This document shows positions 61,813 to 64,000 of a stretch of 64,000 nucleotides of DNA, in pieces. The position numbers and the translations under genes are program-made. This DNA is from Rhizobiaceae bacterium CPCC 101076 (GTDB lineage: Bacteria; Pseudomonadota; Alphaproteobacteria; Rhizobiales; Methylopilaceae). Position 1 is the stretch's first letter. The number at the start of each line of letters is the position of its first letter. Under the pieces are notes generated by a model. It was not told where the DNA came from and searched no databases. It worked only from the letters and a program-made list of their open reading frames with translations. The stretch spans positions 62,001 to 126,000 of the forward strand of contig QDFX01000006.1 in NCBI GenBank assembly GCA_003347645.1, given 5' to 3'.

Positions 61813-62906
61813 TGTTTCGTGGGTTCGGTGCGCGGAAACGCGCTGCATTCGCCGGCGCGGATCTGAGCGTGGACGGTTTCGCCGACGTTGAAGCGCTCGG
61901 TCGGATGAGCCTGGACGCGGATCGCCGGGCCCGATGCGAGTTCGACCCAGTATTCGACGATGTTGCCGAGGAATGTTTCCTCGGTGACTGTACCGGTCAG
62001 ACCCGGTCTGCCGTCGCTGGAGCGTGCCAGATCGACATTCTCCGGCCGTACCGCGACGTCGAGCGGATCGCCGTCCGCAACGCCCGCTGGGACGCTGACA
62101 TCGATATCGACGCCGGCCACGTTCGCGATCAGCGCTCCGGACGCCAGCCGCTTCGCCGCCGCCGGAACGAAGTTCACGATACCCATGAAGTCGGCGACGG
62201 TCTTGTTGGTCGGCCTGCGGTAGACCTCGTCCGGCGTGCCGTATTGCTGCAGCCTGCCGCCGTGCATGACCGCGATCTGGTCAGACAGCGCCAGCGCCTC
62301 GGCCTGATCATGCGTCACGTAGACGAAAGTGATGCCCGTCCTCCGCTGAAGCTGCTTCAGCTCGACCCTCATCCGCTCGCGGAGCTTGGCGTCGAGGTTC
62401 GACAGCGGCTCGTCGAGGAGGAGGATCTCCGGCTCCACGACGAGACTACGGGCCAGCGCCACGCGCTGCTGCTGGCCGCCGGAGAGCTCGCCCGGAAACC
62501 GGCTTTCGAGGCCGTTGAGATTGACGAGATCGAGCGTCGCCTCGACGCGCCGCCGGCATTCCGCCTTCTCGATCTTCCTGAGCTTCAGGCCGAACACGAC
62601 GTTCTCGTAGACCGTCTTGTGCGGCCAGACCGCGTAGTTCTGGAACACCATGCCCATGCCCCGCTTGTCGGGCGGGGCCACTCCTTCGGCGGAGGAGATG
62701 ACGCGGGAGCCTACCTCGATCGTGCCCTTGTCGGGCGTCAGGTAGCCCGCGATCAGGCGAAGCGTCGTCGTCTTGCCGCAGCCGGACGGGCCGAGCAGGG
62801 TGACGAACTGGTTGTCCTTGATGTCGAGGTCGAGACCGCTGACCGCGGCCATCTCCGCATTCGCGGCATAGGATTTCGACAGACCCTTGATACGAATTCC
62901 GGCCAT
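61809..62906 (-). CDS. ABC transporter ATP-binding protein (FbpC/PotA-like)
   Basis: This 365-residue importer ATPase has Walker A (LGPSGCGKTTTLRLIAG), the LSGGQQQRVALAR signature, Walker B (EILLLDEPLSNLDAKLRERM) and the switch His in VYVTHDQAEAL. A C-terminal TOBE regulatory domain (about 280-365) follows. Its ATG shares a base with the permease stop (TGATG). It powers the permease encoded upstream. Confidence 0.95.
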   Translation of the reverse strand: MAGIRIKGLSKSYAANAEMAAVSGLDLDIKDNQFVTLLGPSGCGKTTTLRLIAGYLTPDKGTIEVGSRVISSAEGVAPPDKRGMGMVFQNYAVWPHKTVYENVVFGLKLRKIEKAECRRRVEATLDLVNLNGLESRFPGELSGGQQQRVALARSLVVEPEILLLDEPLSNLDAKLRERMRVELKQLQRRTGITFVYVTHDQAEALALSDQIAVMHGGRLQQYGTPDEVYRRPTNKTVADFMGIVNFVPAAAKRLASGALIANVAGVDIDVSVPAGVADGDPLDVAVRPENVDLARSSDGRPGLTGTVTEETFLGNIVEYWVELASGPAIRVQAHPTERFNVGETVHAQIRAGECSAFPRTEPTKQ

Positions 62907-64000
62907 CAGCTTGCCGCTCCCGAACGTGAGGTTTCGCCGGTCTTCAGGCCGAGTTTGCTGCCGCCGAATTTCTGCGCGAAGAAGATCGCGCCGGCGACGA
63001 TGACCATGTTGACGAGGGCGAGGGCTGCGACCGGCTCGGTCGAACCGGTCTCGTAAAGATTGTAGATCGCGACCGCGAGCGTGATCGAACTCGAGCTGAA
63101 CAAGAGGATCGAGGCCGACAATTCCTGGATCACCGGCACGAAGACGAGGAGCCAGCCCGCGAACAGGCCGGGCCGGATCAGCGGCAGGGTGATCTCCCAG
63201 AGCGTCTTGCCCCAGCTCGCGCCGAGGATGCGGGCACTCTCTTCGAGTGAAGGATCTATCTGCCGGAGCGAGGAGTTCGCCGCGCGCACGCCGAGCGGCA
63301 CATAACGTCCGACATAGGCGAGCAGGAGGATGCCGAGCGTGCCGTAGAGCGCGACGGGCATCGACAGCCAGAACTGCAGGATCGCGACCGCCATCACGAT
63401 GCCGGGCAGACCGAGCGGGATCAGCGCCGCATAGTCGAGGATCTTGCGGCCTGGCCACTTCGTCCGGATGTCGATCCAGCTGAGCAGCGTGCCGAGCAGC
63501 ACGCAGATCGTCGAGGCGATGATCGCGAGCAGGAGGCTGTTGGCGATCGCGCGCTTGGTGACGTCGTAGTCGAACAGGATGAAGCGGTAGTTGTCGAAGG
63601 TCAGGTTCTGCCAGAAGTCGAGACCCCAGGACTTGCTGAACGACACCGCGGCCAGCGTGCCATAGGGCAGGGCGATGGCGACGATGAAGGTCAGAACGCA
63701 CGCGCCGAACAGCACCCAGCGCCCGGCGCCGAGGTCCATCAGCTGCGGACGCGCGCCCTTGCCGGCGAGCGTCACGTAGGAGCGGCGGGAGAGGAAGGCG
63801 CGCTGCAGGTAGAGCGCGATCACCGTGATCGCGATGAACAGCAGCGACAACGCCGAGGCCAGTCCGTATTGCGGCGGGTAATCGAACAGCGAGTAGATGC
63901 GCGTCGGCAGGGTCACGATGCCGCCCGGCAGGCCGATGATGGCCTGCGATCCGAACAGCGCGATCGCGTTGACGAAAGCGAGCAGGGTGCCGGACAGGAT
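62906..64000 (-). CDS. ABC transporter permease, two-module type (partial, runs off the window)
   Basis: The frame stays open to the window edge, so the GTG at 63916 is not the true start. The visible 364 residues are the C-terminal part of a double-module permease of the FbpB type. A first-module tail (SGTLLAFVNAIALFGSQAIIGLPGG) is followed by a linker and a second module of about six helices. The second module has the EAA motif EESARILGASWGKTLWEITLPLIRPGL, which contacts the ATPase. The chain ends with a polar tail. The rest lies beyond base 64000. Confidence 0.92.
   Translation of the reverse strand: MLSGTLLAFVNAIALFGSQAIIGLPGGIVTLPTRIYSLFDYPPQYGLASALSLLFIAITVIALYLQRAFLSRRSYVTLAGKGARPQLMDLGAGRWVLFGACVLTFIVAIALPYGTLAAVSFSKSWGLDFWQNLTFDNYRFILFDYDVTKRAIANSLLLAIIASTICVLLGTLLSWIDIRTKWPGRKILDYAALIPLGLPGIVMAVAILQFWLSMPVALYGTLGILLLAYVGRYVPLGVRAANSSLRQIDPSLEESARILGASWGKTLWEITLPLIRPGLFAGWLLVFVPVIQELSASILLFSSSSITLAVAIYNLYETGSTEPVAALALVNMVIVAGAIFFAQKFGGSKLGLKTGETSRSGAAS

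Noticed and set aside
62906-63916. Permease gene starting at GTG 63916
   Set aside because: The frame continues open to base 64000 with transmembrane-like sequence, so the gene is cut by the window edge.

Overview
The window is ordinary, high-GC chromosomal DNA from an alphaproteobacterium, almost certainly of the order Hyphomicrobiales (Rhizobiales). The signs are gene content and order: a Rhizobiales-type bacteroidetes-like transglutaminase (BTLCP), accC-accB next to aat, DUF2155 and NDUFA12, an RNase E ending in GWWSK, amidase-PBP1a-prfB, a suf cluster that begins with an alpha/beta hydrolase and a NifS-like desulfurase, yajC-secD-secF followed by NDUFAF3- and NDUFAF6-like genes, and two CtrA-type TTAA-N7-TTAA sites. 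No rRNA, tRNA, CRISPR array, integrase, transposase or prophage block was seen. A genus cannot be assigned from the sequence alone.

Layout. 1-5.7 kb: the tail of a probable cysE, DUF3126, a PAP2 phosphatase, BTLCP, a tandem PilZ protein, a rhomboid protease, a CBS protein, folE-hisI and a NifU/IscU-like scaffold. 5.7-14 kb: a large chemoreceptor, a formyltransferase-like protein, small secreted proteins, a YciF/DUF892 ferritin-like protein, a flavodoxin-fold reductase, a PLP aminotransferase and several short hypothetical genes. 14-21.7 kb: NDUFA12 and DUF2155 converging on aat-accC-accB-aroQ, then a DsbA-like oxidoreductase, an M48 protease and a divergent aminotransferase. 21.7-33 kb: rne, then amidase-PBP1a-small Cys-rich protein, an EamA transporter, an AT-richer orphan gene, prfB with its programmed frameshift, and an M23 peptidase. 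33-43 kb: a DUF551 protein, a peroxiredoxin, a giant AsmA-like protein, tyrS/anmK, a glucan biosynthesis protein, an AEC permease and an alpha/beta hydrolase. 43-50 kb: the suf operon. 50-57.5 kb: an NlpD-like protein, a DUF815 ATPase, a GST, yajC-secD-secF and two complex I assembly factor homologues. 57.5-59.8 kb: minCDE. 59.8-64 kb: an ABC importer operon with an embedded alpha/beta hydrolase; its permease runs off the window.

How the genes work together. Fe-S biogenesis (nifS-like, sufB, an ABM-like gene, sufC, sufD, sufS, sufT, plus the separate scaffold at 5.3 kb) sits beside complex I biogenesis (NDUFA12, NDUFAF3-like, NDUFAF6-like). The envelope group comprises PBP1a, two amidase/M23-type factors, SecDF-YajC, the AsmA-like protein and OpgG. 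Division is represented by minCDE, which carries a predicted CtrA box. Three kinds of hairpin-rich dispersed repeats (about 48.4, 51.6, 15.8, 15.0 and 57.5 kb) lie in intergenic gaps.

I found no wholly new multi-gene defence or metabolic system. The items most worth a second look are the Irr/ICE-like palindrome in the suf promoter, the uncharacterised 106-residue gene between sufB and sufC, the inverted repeat in the sufB leader, the CtrA boxes, the AT-richer orphan between an EamA transporter and prfB, the Cys-rich peptide coupled to PBP1a, and the hydrolase inside the ABC operon.
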